In this document: piece by piece, positions 25,101-36,785 of the stretch | Numbering within the stretch: position 1 is the first letter of the stretch | Layout: each line of letters opens with the position of its first letter | Source: Cavenderia fasciculata | Taxonomy: Eukaryota; Evosea; Eumycetozoa; Acytosteliales; Cavenderiaceae | Length of the DNA: 64,000 nt | NCBI RefSeq assembly: GCF_000203815.1 | Contig: NW_004457642.1 | Coordinates: 372,001 to 436,000, forward strand | Reading direction: 5' to 3' | Program-made: the position numbers and the translations under genes | The notes under the pieces: model-generated | The model's input: the letters and a program-made list of their open reading frames with translations, nothing else | Database searches by the model: none | Told to the model about the DNA's origin: nothing

Positions 25101-26527
25101 AATAGTAATAAATGGATTAATATTAATAAAAATAATAAATAATAATAACACCTTGACAGCAGCAAGAGTCTTATCTTTACAAACTTACATAGTGACCAAT
25201 TGTTGAGGATACCCAAATAATAAATGGCATTTGCTATTGGAGAATGAATTACCAATACAAGATCTGTTAAAAAGAAAATGAATTAATGATATGAAAAGGG
25301 AGGGAGGTGAATATGAAAGAAGACATACATGGTAGATGAGGGTACATTCAAATCATGATTAATTGTAATTGATCCTGACAAAGATTGAAAATATCTAGAT
25401 ATGAAAATAGGTAAATAATTGATTGGATTGAATTATTAAGTTAATTATTACTTATTAATTACATACATATTTTTTAGTTTTGGAAATGATTGAGTTGTAA
25501 AATTGATGGGGCAATCAATTGAGTTTTGACAAGAGGAAATCATATTGAAATCAGTAAGATTGGGTAGATTTATGGTGTTGTCTATTGTGATCGAGTTGAC
25601 TAATAGGATGAGACCAATTGATTCCAATCGGGGAGAGTTTGTGAAAAAGGAAGAGGGGACTTGGTTGATTGCCTTATTGGTTAATTTTACTGTTTTAAGG
25701 ACTGGCATATTTGTAAAGTCGGCGGGGATTGAGGTAAAAGAGTGGCCATCACTGATATCCAGGGTCACAATACTTTTAATCTGCTTGACATAATCTAAAA
25801 TGTTGAGGCTAGGGTTTGAAACTTGTGGCGAGCTTCCCAACAAAATAGTCATTTCAACTAGTGCTGGGAAGGTAAAAGATGTCAATGAAGCATTTGGGGT
25901 GCCAACATTTGTAAAGGTATTCAAATTTCTAAAAATACTGTAAAAGTAGAAATGAATGGATGTATGAGTATTTTGGGGACACAATGTGACCTTTACAACC
26001 AAAGTATACATACACATTTGTTACATGGTATTCTCCTCCAACAGTTCCACAAGTAAAATAAGAGGTATTACATAATGCTTGACCCTGTGATACTGTTGCT
26101 ACTCCATATTGTCTAAAATAAATAATAAATATTTACAAACAAATAAATAAATAAATCAAGAGATCGATAAATTAATTGGATAATCTTACTGAATGAGGAA
26201 AATAGCTGATTCGACTATTGAGAGAGTATGAAATTAAAAACAGCAGCAACATAGATTGATATGATAGGTGTGTGGTTAGTATTCATTTTGATCACTCTCA
26301 CCCCCATTCTATCATTTTAACACAACATACGTTCAAGTGGAGATAATACTTGTTGTGAAGCAACAAAATTTTCGTTCTCTATTTTTTTATCTCTATCTTT
26401 TTTTTTAAAAAGAGAAAAGTACGAAACAATGGAACAATATACAATTAAAAACCTTGTAATACTATTATTACTCTTATTTGTATCAATCTCCTCAAAAAAT
26501 TTTGTTGCTTCACAACAAGTATTATAA
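22197..26527 (-). pseudogene. ComC-like receptor, array gene C (inverted 5' exon, stop codon)
   Basis: Exons on the minus strand: 26331..about 26372 (rest of exon 1), 26190..26214, 26014..26112, 25467..25928, 25329..25394, 25189..25263, 24948..25091, 24575..24891, 23164..24516, 22197..23101. The signal-peptide part of exon 1 (MEQYTIKNLVILLLLLFVSI) is not on this strand but on the plus strand at 26429-26527, between 30-bp inverted repeats. If that piece is turned back, exon 1 is 109 bases and the full set sums to 3555 bases, exactly in frame. A stop codon also lies in the TIG-like domain at 23480-23482 (SQL-stop-IICELDQ, where sister genes read SQQLIICEL). Otherwise the LRR, TIG, EGF (CHGNGQCNTTGQCVCKSNAYY), stalk, EGF 2, supersandwich and membrane span (RIIVGCVVGGVGALTITAAA) are well kept. 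The ectodomain resembles gene I most closely. As it stands it should not yield a secreted protein. Confidence 0.8.
26343..26525. repeat. 30-bp perfect inverted repeats flanking inverted exon-1 segment
   Basis: The arm at 26343-26372 (begins ATAATACTTGTTG) is the exact reverse complement of 26496-26525 over 30 bp, with a 123-bp spacer. The spacer carries, on the plus strand, about 56 bp of leader and the start codon and signal-peptide codons of receptor gene C; the arms themselves encode NFVASQQV of the same exon. A 6-base inverted pair, CGTTCT at 26373-26378 and AGAACG at 26533-26538, lies at the outer edge. The layout fits an inversion or a template-switch event that duplicated the arm. Confidence 0.85.
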
Positions 26528-27026
26528 AAGAAAGAACGATCAGGGACCTCAAACCCACCCTCTTTTCAATAAATCTGGGTTCCAATATTATATTCTCGTC
26601 GAAAAATCAAAGCTGCTCGAGAAATTCTTTAAATGTCGAAGATATTCGTCTCACAAAATTTTGTAGGGTGGTTTTGAAAGATGCATATCTTTATATGGGA
26701 TAGATGTATCAAACAAACAAAACTGAACAATGTATCATATACTACAGTTGAAGGACTATATTTTTTCTAGGATAGATTTTTAAACTTGAAATAAAAGAGA
26801 TATTAATGATATTTAAAAAGTACAAAAAATTTGAGATAGAGAAAAGGCGATTTCAGGGTAAGATTATTTGAGACCCAAATATATCTAAAGCATTAAAGAT
26901 TGGTTATATTATTTTTTATTTACATTTATACATCAAGAAAGGTTGGTTTTAGTGAAAAATATGGTGTGGAGAAGGTTTTTACAATTTGGTGTGAGATTTT
27001 ACGCGGCAGCTTATAAATGGTATGCT
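26528..27026. other. AT-rich region downstream of the transposase
   Basis: About 500 bp between the inverted gene C segment and the transposase stop. No coding sequence is seen. It may hold one end of the piggyBac element, but I could not find terminal repeats or a TTAA target duplication with confidence. Confidence 0.3.
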
Positions 27027-28380
27027 TTACTTGGGTAAACGATATTCTTTGACTAAAGACGTAGCAAGTGTTCTAATGAACTCCCTGTGATCCAGGTGAC
27101 TCTCTACATTATGAATATACATAATATATGCATTTGTGACAGCATACATAAGAAGTCCAAGGAATTGGCTTTGGTCAGTGGACGAGTGTGGATGGTTGTG
27201 CCAAAAGTAGGTAGCCAACTGGTTGAATTGATCGAGCGCTCTCTTGGTATCATCATAGCGATTAAGTATAAGACTTCTACCTACTGACGTTACCCTGGTT
27301 TTGGACGACTTCATCTTAAAAGAATTTGTCGCTAATCTCATCACCTTGTTTCTGTGATAGCCAGCGGCGATAGTGGCACCCTTGAAAGCAAATCTTGACT
27401 TCCATTGGGGCAGCCCAACAATGATTCCTACTTTCCATACTTCCGATGGGAGTCTATCTGCTTTAATACAAAGCGTTCCATACATTCCATTTCTTTCCAA
27501 GTAACTTATTTGGTTTAGTGTGGAGAACTTGCTGTCAGCTGTTATATGATAGTCCTTTTTGGTGTCTAGTTTAACAGATTCAACTAGTTTTTGAAAACTT
27601 GTCTCTCCATTGTATTCCTTGCTTGGTATCATAGCTAACAAGTACCTTGTCTTGGTATCTGAAAGGGTGTTGTACTCTATGGCCCACTTCTCTGGTTTGT
27701 CTTTGTTAAAACTGAGTAGATCTTTATCTCTAGGCTTTGCTTTGATCCTTGATTCGTCGACTGTGAGAAAAGTACCAGGGTCTATGTGTCTTTTGAAGTT
27801 GGCTTGAAGCATATTAACAAATATGTCGATGGGGATGTAGATGTTGGGGTGAATAAGCTCCCATCTGGACTTGGGAAGAGATTCTCCCTTGAATGGGTAA
27901 TTGTATGACCATGTTCCAGTAGTAAACAGTTCTGTGTTATTATCTATTCCAAGGGTTATAGATGTAAACACCAAAGCAAAGTAATTGTATACTTCAAATA
28001 CGTTAAGCTTTGGTTTATCTTGACAAAATGCATCTGTACGGTTGCTGAAAAGCACAATTTCCTTGACAATGCTCTTTGTAATCATGCTCCTGAAATAATC
28101 GAGAGGTTCAGATGATGTTGGAACACGCTTCCACCTATGTCGATGTATATTCATCCTCTCTTCAAATATAGGGTCTTTTATTCCTTCCCGACCTACAGCT
28201 CTAAGTTTAGGAGCTAGATCTTCAAACCTGTTGACTAAAGTTAGTGATTTTTATAAGATGAAAATGTTACTATCATGCTTACTCTATAAATTCTTCTCCT
28301 CTTGGTACCTTAGTATGCTTGATTGGCTGTCCATCTGTACCATCTACTTGTTGTTGAATTGGTTTTCTCTTATTCGGCAT
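27027..28380 (-). mobile_element. piggyBac-type DNA transposase (DDE_Tnp_1_7), apparently whole
   Basis: Two exons, 28283..28380 and 27027..28227, joined over a 55-bp intron (GTAAGC donor, CAACAG acceptor) give 432 residues without a break. This acceptor, rather than the TTTAG 7 bases earlier, keeps the frame. The N terminus is basic (MPNKRKPIQQQ). The core matches the piggyBac DDE domain: YFRSMITKSIVKEIVLFSN, FEVYNYFALVFTSITLGI, then an acidic residue in LTVDESRIKAK (about D190), a second in HITADSKFS (about D264) and a third acidic cluster in NRYDDTKRALDQFNQ (about 358-365), followed by AVTNAYIMYIHN. These would be the three catalytic aspartates. The C-terminal Cys-rich domain of classic piggyBac is missing. 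It could be an active transposon or a domesticated gene. Terminal repeats were not identified, so the element's ends are unknown. Confidence 0.75.
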
Positions 28381-29467
28381 TGTATAGATAAAAAGCTGAG
28401 TAATAATAAGTAAAAAAATCTATACAAAACTTTGTGTATGTGAATTTGTATTTAAATTTTAAACTAAGTTTTTTTTGGCGGGTTTGCAAGTTACTTTCAG
28501 CTTATTATCGTACAACAAGGAAATAATTTATTTTTATTTTATTTTGATAGAAATATACCAATCGATGGATCTATTTGTCTAGTGATACACAAAGAAAGTT
28601 TTAATAAAAAAAAATAAAATATGACCTATTTTTATCTCTCATAACGATCACCTATCTAAGTCTCGTTTTTAGGTATATTTCACCATTTCTCGAAAAAAGA
28701 ATATTCCTACATTTGTAGAATCATAATCCTTTTGTTCCCTTCTTCCAGCACCTAATCTATTTAAAATAACATTGATGTAAAAAAACCTAGTATACTATTT
28801 TTTATGAAATAAAATACTATCACAATTTCTTTTGATTTGAACAAATATTTTACGCTCAACCAAGTTTAATCTGAGCACTATCATGTAAAGTAATCAGATT
28901 TGGTATATACTTGTTCCTTTCCTACATTTTATTAATTTAATTAAAAAATATTAAAGTAAAAATCGAAAATTGTGCGAGGTCTGGGGAGTCGAAAAATTTC
29001 AAAGTAGGGGAGTTGTTCTGAACGAACACCTTGCGTATCCCAGGATATCATCAGCTACTATGCTATACTATGATTCCATCCGTTGTTACATCTAATTCTG
29101 TTGCACCTTTCACCACACCTTGAGTTGAAGTGAGAGCATGATAAAAAAAACAAATTTGCTTCTCAGACCTAACAAGCTACCAGATTAGATAAATACACAC
29201 TAAAATAAAATCATTTTCATTCTGTTGGAAATGACCATTGCTGGTGGGAGATTTTCAATGATAATAATATGACAAAACTCAGGGAGGGATATGTGGTGTG
29301 TGAAGATTTTTAATATGGAGGTAGCGAACAAACAGTAATATCAATCATAGAGAGATTAATCAAAAAGATAGAAATGAACGTCGAGTATCATTATTTAATA
29401 ACTAACTCATTTATCGTTCAATAATAATAATAATAATAAAAATAATAAAGTCAAAAGTAGTAGAGTC
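28381..29467. other. Intergenic region upstream of transposase and PSI-like gene
   Basis: About 1.1 kb between divergent genes. AT-rich with a GC-richer patch (about 28975-29110), which includes GGTCTGGGGAGTCG. No gene, RNA gene or clear repeat is supported. One end of the piggyBac element may lie here. Confidence 0.35.
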
Positions 29468-31977
29468 ATGGTGAATAAAGAAGGATCACTATTTTTTGCC
29501 ATTGTTGTTCTGGTATTAATATTATGTTGCAACGCTCAACCACCTGGTAAGAATGATTATTTGAATCTTGATTGAAAAACCTAAGACTAATCCCTCATTC
29601 TTCTTCTTTTATTAATTATAAACTAAAATATTTCAAGTAATCTATCCATATGGACCTATTGTTTACTTTGATACTACTCCTCAAAGAAATAGTTTGAATA
29701 GTTTGTAAAAAATGATAATAATAATAACTATTTATTTAATTATTTATTTTATCTTTTTCCAGGTGATTTTCAAAATGCATATTGGACAACTAATACACAT
29801 GGAGAAAAAGGGTTGGTCGATTTCTTTTTGGGACCAGATGCCACACCAGTATATCTTCCCATTGGTGCCAGTCCACTCGGGTCTGTTCAGAGTCCTGCTT
29901 CTTTTGCATCCTACTTTCAAGAAGTTCAGGACGTTTCCATACAACTGAACGACTATAGTAATTACATGGATTTTGATATACATTTCCCTCAGGAGTTTGT
30001 GTATGAAAGTAACCCAAATTTTCAAATCACTGGCCAGGGATACGACGACAAATCTCTTTATCCAACAGAGACTGAATATTTTGACAGTAATGGCCAACCA
30101 CAAAACTTTCATTGGTGTGCATCCACCACAATATTTGTAGAGCTGAGATGCAAGTCAGTATCTTTTAGAAACACGTATAGTAATGGAAATCTCTGGATTT
30201 TTGCCAATAATTTTCTCGTTGCTGATAATCCTACTGAATTCGAACCTATCGTCTTTGGAGAAGGTCCCACATTATTGAACATTTTTTGGTGTAATATGGG
30301 CACCAACGTCAGAGCTTTCAATCCGAATAGAAATGTGTGAATGTTACCGACAGCAATGTTGCAGTGACGAGCAATGTGACCCTAGATTGTCTGGAGCCGA
30401 CTACCAGCTGTGTGGAGTGGGAAGCTGTGATTTGAACACTTTCATGTGTTTTGGAGAACTAGATGGTGACTGTTCCAATTACAAACCAACCAATTCATGT
30501 CTCGAGGCTACATGTAACAATGTCTATCCCAACCAGTGTGAGTCACAGGAACTTTGTTCCGATGGTCTTGATTGCACATCGGATCATTGTGATGACACAA
30601 CAGGCACATGTAGCTATCGAAACTCTTGTCCACCAAGTTTAGATGCTTGTTTAGTCAACAAATGTGATCCCGCCTCAAATGCTTGTATTCAAGAACCTAT
30701 TACATGTAAGTTGAATTTTAAATATTAAATCAAATAGGTTGGAACCAATTAAAAATTAATGTTCCGTTTATTTTATCATTCTAGGTGATGATGGTAATCC
30801 ATGTACAGTGGATTGGTGCGATAATGGTGTGCGGTCATGCTGAGCAATGCAACACGACAAGTCTTTGTGAAAGTGCGCATTGTAGAATCAACGGATTCAA
30901 TGCCGAATGCTATTACAATGATCTTTGTGTCTCCATTGATGGATGCATCATTGGATCATGTGTGTCTCAAGATCAAGGTTGTCAATTTGTAGCTTTGGAA
31001 TGTATGTAATTTTAATTTTAATTTAATATTAATGAATTTATATAATATTTATTTTTAATTTATTAAAGGTGATGATGGTGATCCTTCAACGATTGATGCA
31101 TGTATCGATGGAGCATGTACAACAATTGATTGCTCAACAACTGATCTTTGTGAAGATGCTGTCATTGTCAATTCAACATGTAAGTTTTGCAAAACTCTCA
31201 TAATACAGACAGAACAAATCATGGTTATGACCTCCCTTGTATCTTAAAAAAGTTGAATTACCTAATTAATAATCATTTATTATTATTTATTCTATAGGTA
31301 TATTTGTTCCAAATTGTTTATCAGATGATAAATGTTTCCCAAAATTATGTGACCAGACTCAAGGATGTGTGACCAATGCCATTGATTGTGATGATGGGCT
31401 TGATTGTACCAGAGATTCTTGTTTGGATGGATTTTGTGTTCACGATGATATCTGCTCCACCACTGGTGTGGTTTCAACAACTGCAATCATTACAACCACT
31501 GAAGTGATATCAACCACTGGTGACCTACCATCAACCACAGCAACATCAACCACCACTGGGCAAGCATCAACAACAGAGATCATCACTACAACAGCAACCA
31601 CCACTGGGCAAGCATCAACAACAGAGATCATCACTACAACAGCAGTTGTAACTACCACCGAAGTGATTACCACAACTGGAGAAACATCATCACAGGTATC
31701 AACATTGTCATCAACTCTATCGGATCTATCAACAACTACTGGATTAGATCCGACAACTTCTTCCTCTTCATCATCGTCGTCATCGGGGTGGACAACTCTG
31801 GGTGGAACTAGCTTTACGACTCATCACCATCAAGAATGTCACATAGGACCAGATGGAGCTTGTTTTGGATGTCATAAAGGACAGAGTTGTGTTATGGTGA
31901 GTGGAGTGGGAAGATGTCTCAATGATCAAGATAATTGCCCACCTATTAAATGTAGTAAGTGTAGAAATGATCTATAA
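29468..31977 (+). pseudogene. PSI-like PA14/CTDC-repeat secreted protein, frameshifted
   Basis: The plus-strand gene begins with a signal peptide (MVNKEGSLFFAIVVLVLIL) in exon 29468..29546. Exon 2 is about 29638..29700, and a long exon starts at 29763. Order of parts: a PA14-like region (GYDDKSLYPTETEYFDSNGQ, NLWIFANNFLVADN), a Cys cluster typical of the family (CQQCCSDEQCDP-like), then Dicty CTDC repeats (CSDGLDCTSDHCDDTTGTC, CDDGNPCTVDWCDNGV, CDDGLDCTRDSCLDGFC). A Thr/Ser stalk with a duplicated 57-base unit (31549-31640) and a final Cys-rich segment follow. This is the architecture of prespore-inducing-factor (PSI) proteins. Introns 30706-30784, 31002-31068 and 31180-31297 all split a Cys codon before a DD(G) motif. 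Two frame changes are visible, near 30331 and near 30825, neither in a homopolymer, so the gene looks broken. No membrane span was found. Confidence 0.7.
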
Positions 31978-32093
31978 AGGATCATAAACCCCTTTAAGTT
32001 AAAATTAAAAATTAATTCCAACAATAAACTCAAAACAATGCACTTTTAATATGACATGCCTGCATGATTCTCCAATCAGACTCAGTCGGAATA

Positions 32094-32182
32094 CCTCTTT
32101 TTCATTGCAATCTGTTTTATTTGATGATGATTGTTCTAAATACAACTCTGAGTCTTGCTAGGTTGGATGAATATTGCCAATT
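32094..32182 (-). pseudogene. Orphan fragment of ComC supersandwich exon
   Basis: About 90 bases match the middle of the receptor C-terminal exon (compare 32690-32795 in gene E): the segment encoding VFRTI..NQ..EYDCNEKE, including TTCTAAATACAACTCTGAGT. It has several substitutions and no surrounding receptor sequence. It lies 80 bp downstream of gene E's stop, next to the PSI-like pseudogene, and is likely debris of a rearranged or deleted array member. Confidence 0.6.
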
Positions 32183-32261
32183 GACCATATGGTCATCGTG
32201 TTTTTATAAACACCCTAAAAAGTCACAGTGCTGGGTTGGTGCCATCGAAAAGTCGACTTCC

Positions 32262-35200
32262 CTATGAAATGTTTTTGAGCTTTGCTTCCATTTTGGCATT
32301 GTATGTATTTCTCTTTTTGATTTGTTTGTATGTTAGGACCGATCCAACTGTAATGGCAACAGCACCAACTCCACCAACAACACATCCAACTATAATTCTC
32401 CATGTATTTGATTTCTCACATCCACTGTCATTACTCTTGTCGATTAATAATGGTGAGAAATCAGGATCGAGAATACATGATTGACATTGTGGTAAGTTGA
32501 TACCAATCAATGCAATCGATTCATCTTCATTACTGGTTGATTGTGTCAATGAAATGAGTTGTGTTTGTGAATAGGTTGGTCGACCATCAGACAATGCAAC
32601 ATCAATAAATCTACCATTGAATTGAATATCATCTTTGATCACTCTGAGGTATTGCAATGATGACAATGAATCATATGTCAATGGATCAATCTCTTTTTCA
32701 TTGCAATCATATTCGACTGTTTGATTGTTGATGGTGATTGTTCTAAATACAACTCTGAGTGTTGCTAAATTCGATGAATATTGCCAATTTGTAACATTGA
32801 CTGATAGTTTAATCGAGTTGGCATTGATGTGAAGTTGTTGATCTCCAAATTGAATATCTCTTGATTGTGTTGAGAATGATATCGTTGATAGTACACTAAC
32901 TGATTGGAATAATATTGAGTTGATGTCTGATGAAGAGGAGGATGATGAAAGGGTTGTATTTAATTGATAATCAACAATAGTTGTAATATTATTTGTTGAT
33001 GCATTCACAATCCAAGTATAATTTGAAATAAATAATTCTTTAATAATATTACTGTCCAAATCCAATTCTTGAATGGATACAACTTCAAATTGGAAATCAA
33101 TTCCATCAATATCAAATGATACTGTTGGTGATGTTGTATTTGGTGTAATCGTTGTATTTATAACTAAATATTAAATTAAATAAAAATAAATTAATTAATA
33201 TTACTTTTTAATTAAATATTTAATTGTTTTTTTTTAGCATACACTTTGTAAAACAATTATCAACTGGGTTGAAATCCTTATCACATTGACATATTCCATT
33301 TACATCACAAACACCATGACCATAACAATTTGATGTTTGTTTTTCACATTGTTGTTGTGGTGTATCTGTTGATCCTCCTGTAGATGTTGTTGTTGTACCA
33401 TTATTACCTCCATTATCAGGTTGTCTAAGATATAATATATCCTTTGCATTTGTATCCAAAGAATCAAGTTGTAATTGAACTGATGATAATCCATAATTTG
33501 GTGGTTTCTCCAATTCACAAATGATTAACTGTTGTGATGTTGAATTAACAGTACAATCCAAAGTATTATTAATTTTAATTGATAAGTTTGATTGTCCGTA
33601 CGGTCCAAAATCACCATTTAAACTAATTATTTTGTTATTTGTTGCATTATAACTGGCAGATGAAATGATTGGATATGGTTTTGAACAATTATTATAATAA
33701 GCATTACTATTACAATCACATTGACCCGTAGTATTACATTGACCGTTACCATGGCAATAAATTGGTCGACTCTTGACAAATTTGTTGTGGTGATATTTGA
33801 TAGGTGGTTGTGTAATTATCTACTGAAACAAATATATTGGTTGGTTTTTCCATCTGATCGACTTTACAAACAATTGTGGTTGGTGTAATTGATTGTATGG
33901 TACATGGTGAGTCTTGGTCAATACCGTTTTTAAGCGTTACCGATGGCGAGTTTAAATTTGGTCCAAAGTTGCCGGTCATGGTAACTATGCTTTGTGGGTG
34001 AATGATGATAGGGTGGACATTATTGACGATGGGATATGCAAATGTAAAGTCTAATCCATAGGACAGCGACGAGTAGTCATTGAAAAACTTGACTTGATGG
34101 ATACCTTGTGTTTGGGGATACACAGAACAATTATATGTTGTCGAGGTCCATAACAACACGTTACAGTTAGTCACACCATCCACTGTCACATTGTGTGCCA
34201 AAAGATCGTTGAAAGTTTTCAACTCGATTGTGATGGTTGTGTATGGAATCGATTGTACTGCTCTGACCGACTTGAAAGTAAACCCAGAGTCGATGGCTGA
34301 GATATTGATACTGGGTGCTCCAGCAAACGGTGCTAGTGCCAATGCATAGTTGGTCAAAACTCTTGGAGTCGGACTAAAAGTAACCGTCAACTGTTTGTTG
34401 GCAATGATACGAGTCAAAATATACTTGGTTCCTGATTGTGTATGACCCCATCCAATATTATTACCTAATGAAACAAATTTCAAAATTAATTAATAAATCT
34501 TTTTAAGATATATTTAGACTCTGTTGATGAAAATATAAATACCTGTAATTGTAAATCTTGATTGATTGGTTGCAAATATTTGTGATGCCTGATCAACCAC
34601 AACTAAAGTAAAATAAAATAAATGATAAATAAAATTAATATTTAAAAAATGATTATTATTATTATCTTGATTTAGTTTGTGCTTATGTATTACATACAGT
34701 TACAAACAAAACTAGGGTTTAATGATAGATTAGTTACAATGACTTGATTGGTAGAGTTGTAGTAACACCAAAAACAGTCTGGCAAAGCACTGACAGATGT
34801 ATTTAATACTCGAAGACTATGCTTACAATACGAGTCGGTGATAGGTCCGGCAAAACCAAGATTATTACTTAGATATAATAACAACCCTCTATTGTTTGAA
34901 AAGATAGTGTCATGATCAAAATTTACAATTGAATTATTCGATACATCAAATGTTGTTAGACCAGCGGGAACTGGAATAGATGGTACATTATCAATTAGAT
35001 TGTTTCCTAATTGTCTTTTTTAAATGAATAATATTAGTATAATCAGGTATTATTGTTATAATATGTATGTTGGTACTTACAAAACCTGCAAAGAAGTTGG
35101 ATAAGATTGAAATGGATAAGTTTTTAAATTACAGTCGTTCATTGTTAAAGATACCAAATCTTTATAAAAAGTTACAGGAACCGTTTCACCATTTCCAATG

Positions 35201-36614
35201 AATTATTATTATTCATTGGAAATGGTGAAACGGTTCCTGTAACTTTTCTAAAGTATAGCGATAGTAAAGTAAAGTATGAGACAAATGTTAATAAAAAGTA
35301 TTATTATTTATGTAAAATTTAATATACATACAAGGATGTTATAAAAGATGCACTAGTCAAAACCAAGTTACATTGTGCACCAACACCTGTACATATACTT
35401 TTTTTTAGTAAACAAAAGGTTAGTTAGTTAGTTTGCTTTTCATCTACATCACCAAAAGAGAAGCATAAGCTATTTACATTGATTTTGTGTTATTATCCTT
35501 AAAATCATGGAATAAAGTAAAATTGGAACCTTGATTCAAAAAAAAAGTTCTACAGTGCAAAAGAAGAGGTAAAAGATAATAAGTTTCAAAGATGGATTGT
35601 TGTTGTTGTTATTGTTATTGTTACCATTTTTATATACATACATTGATGATAGTGATGGAAATGTTTGAGAGGAAAGGTTGATGCTGTAAGGGATAGTTAG
35701 ATTAAATCTAAAATGAATGGCCCAGAGTAATGGGAGACCAAGTTGAGGAGAAGAAGGGATAGAAACAGATTCAATGGGCTCGTTGATATGTAGTATTGAA
35801 AGCTTTGGCATATTGGTGAGTAGAGAGACAGGAACTGTTTTAATACCGTTGTTGACAAGTACCAAATTATCTAGGTTAGCCATATTCGTAAATTCATTGG
35901 GGATGTATGTCAACGACGGGTCTTTTTGTATATTGACAGTGACAAGAGACTGCACCGTTGAAAGATACTTTAAAATGTTGATTGATTGATTTGCTACTTG
36001 TCCCGATTGAAAGATAATCGAGATTTCTTCCAAAGCAGGTAGATACAATACAATATCGGGGTTTGGACTACCAACATCTAAATATGAATTAATAATGAGA
36101 TTTCTAAAATAATAAAGACAATTGTCTATTAGTATATATACAAACAACCCTTGTGAATGCTTTCTTTCTTTCATCGGTTTGTTGTTGACATTACATTGAT
36201 CTAACGTGAAACTGTCCGTCGAGAGTCTCATTATTGCAGGTAAATATAGATGTAGCATTACAGAATCCATCGTATTGTATTATTGGTTGGCAATACTGTC
36301 TACAACAAATAATCAAATGTTAGTAACTTAAATTATCTCTTCACTTTTTTACAATGAATGCAAAGTTGTAAAGTCACACCACTAATAGTGAATAGTGAAT
36401 AAAAATATTATTATATTTACTTTATCAAAAATGCCACAGAATCAACTATAGTTGGTTGAAATAAAAGAGTAAGTAAGTATTATATTAATACCTAGACAAG
36501 ATCATATTGTCACACGACATACTCTCTGGTTGTGTTAGGGATTGACTGTTACTCGAGTGAACAAAGATGGTTAGCAACGTTGTCAATATAAAAACCACTA
36601 CTACACTTTATCAT
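32262..36614 (-). pseudogene. ComC-like receptor, array gene E (several lesions)
   Basis: Exons: 36523..36614, 36421..36445, 36195..36299, 35642..36103, 35478..35549, 35332..35397, 35081..35247, 34698..35014, 34543..34602, 33243..34464, 32262..33163. Domain order is as in gene B, its closest relative, with which it shares nearly identical TIG exon and introns. Lesions visible: exon 1 is 8 bases shorter than in B, so the conserved ATG (36614) is out of frame with LTIFVHSSNSQ. LRR exon 35081..35247 carries a 35-base snap-back insertion with a stop. One extra A near 33758-33761 shifts the frame after CQESTN. The last exon is intact: supersandwich domain, GVGAVAITVGSVLTY span and a KQIKKRNTYN tail shared with neighbour F. 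Clearly non-functional as a full-length receptor. Confidence 0.8.
35167..35247. repeat. Snap-back inverted duplication in an LRR exon of gene E
   Basis: The arms 35167-35203 and 35211-35247 are perfect reverse complements over 37 bp around a 7-base loop (TATTATT). The right arm is the ancestral sequence, also present in gene B (20718-20754, encoding VTGTISPFPMN with small changes); the left arm is an inverted copy that lengthens the exon from 132 to 167 bases and breaks the frame. Confidence 0.9.
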
Positions 36615-36785
36615 TCTCTTTAAAAGGATGCTAGTCGGCCAGTTGTTGGAGTACTTAAAATAACGAGTTAACAACAACAATTGATCATATGGTGATGACG
36701 ATCATTGTTTCAAAATCTAGATAATTTTATTTTTGTCGGGAGGCGAGGTCCTTCCCTGAGTGGTCATGAAATTTCGGTAAGGATC

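Noticed and set aside
29744-30112. Minus-strand frame opposite the PSI-like gene
   Set aside because: Shadow of the PA14-like exon; the plus strand has the signal peptide and Cys-repeat pattern.
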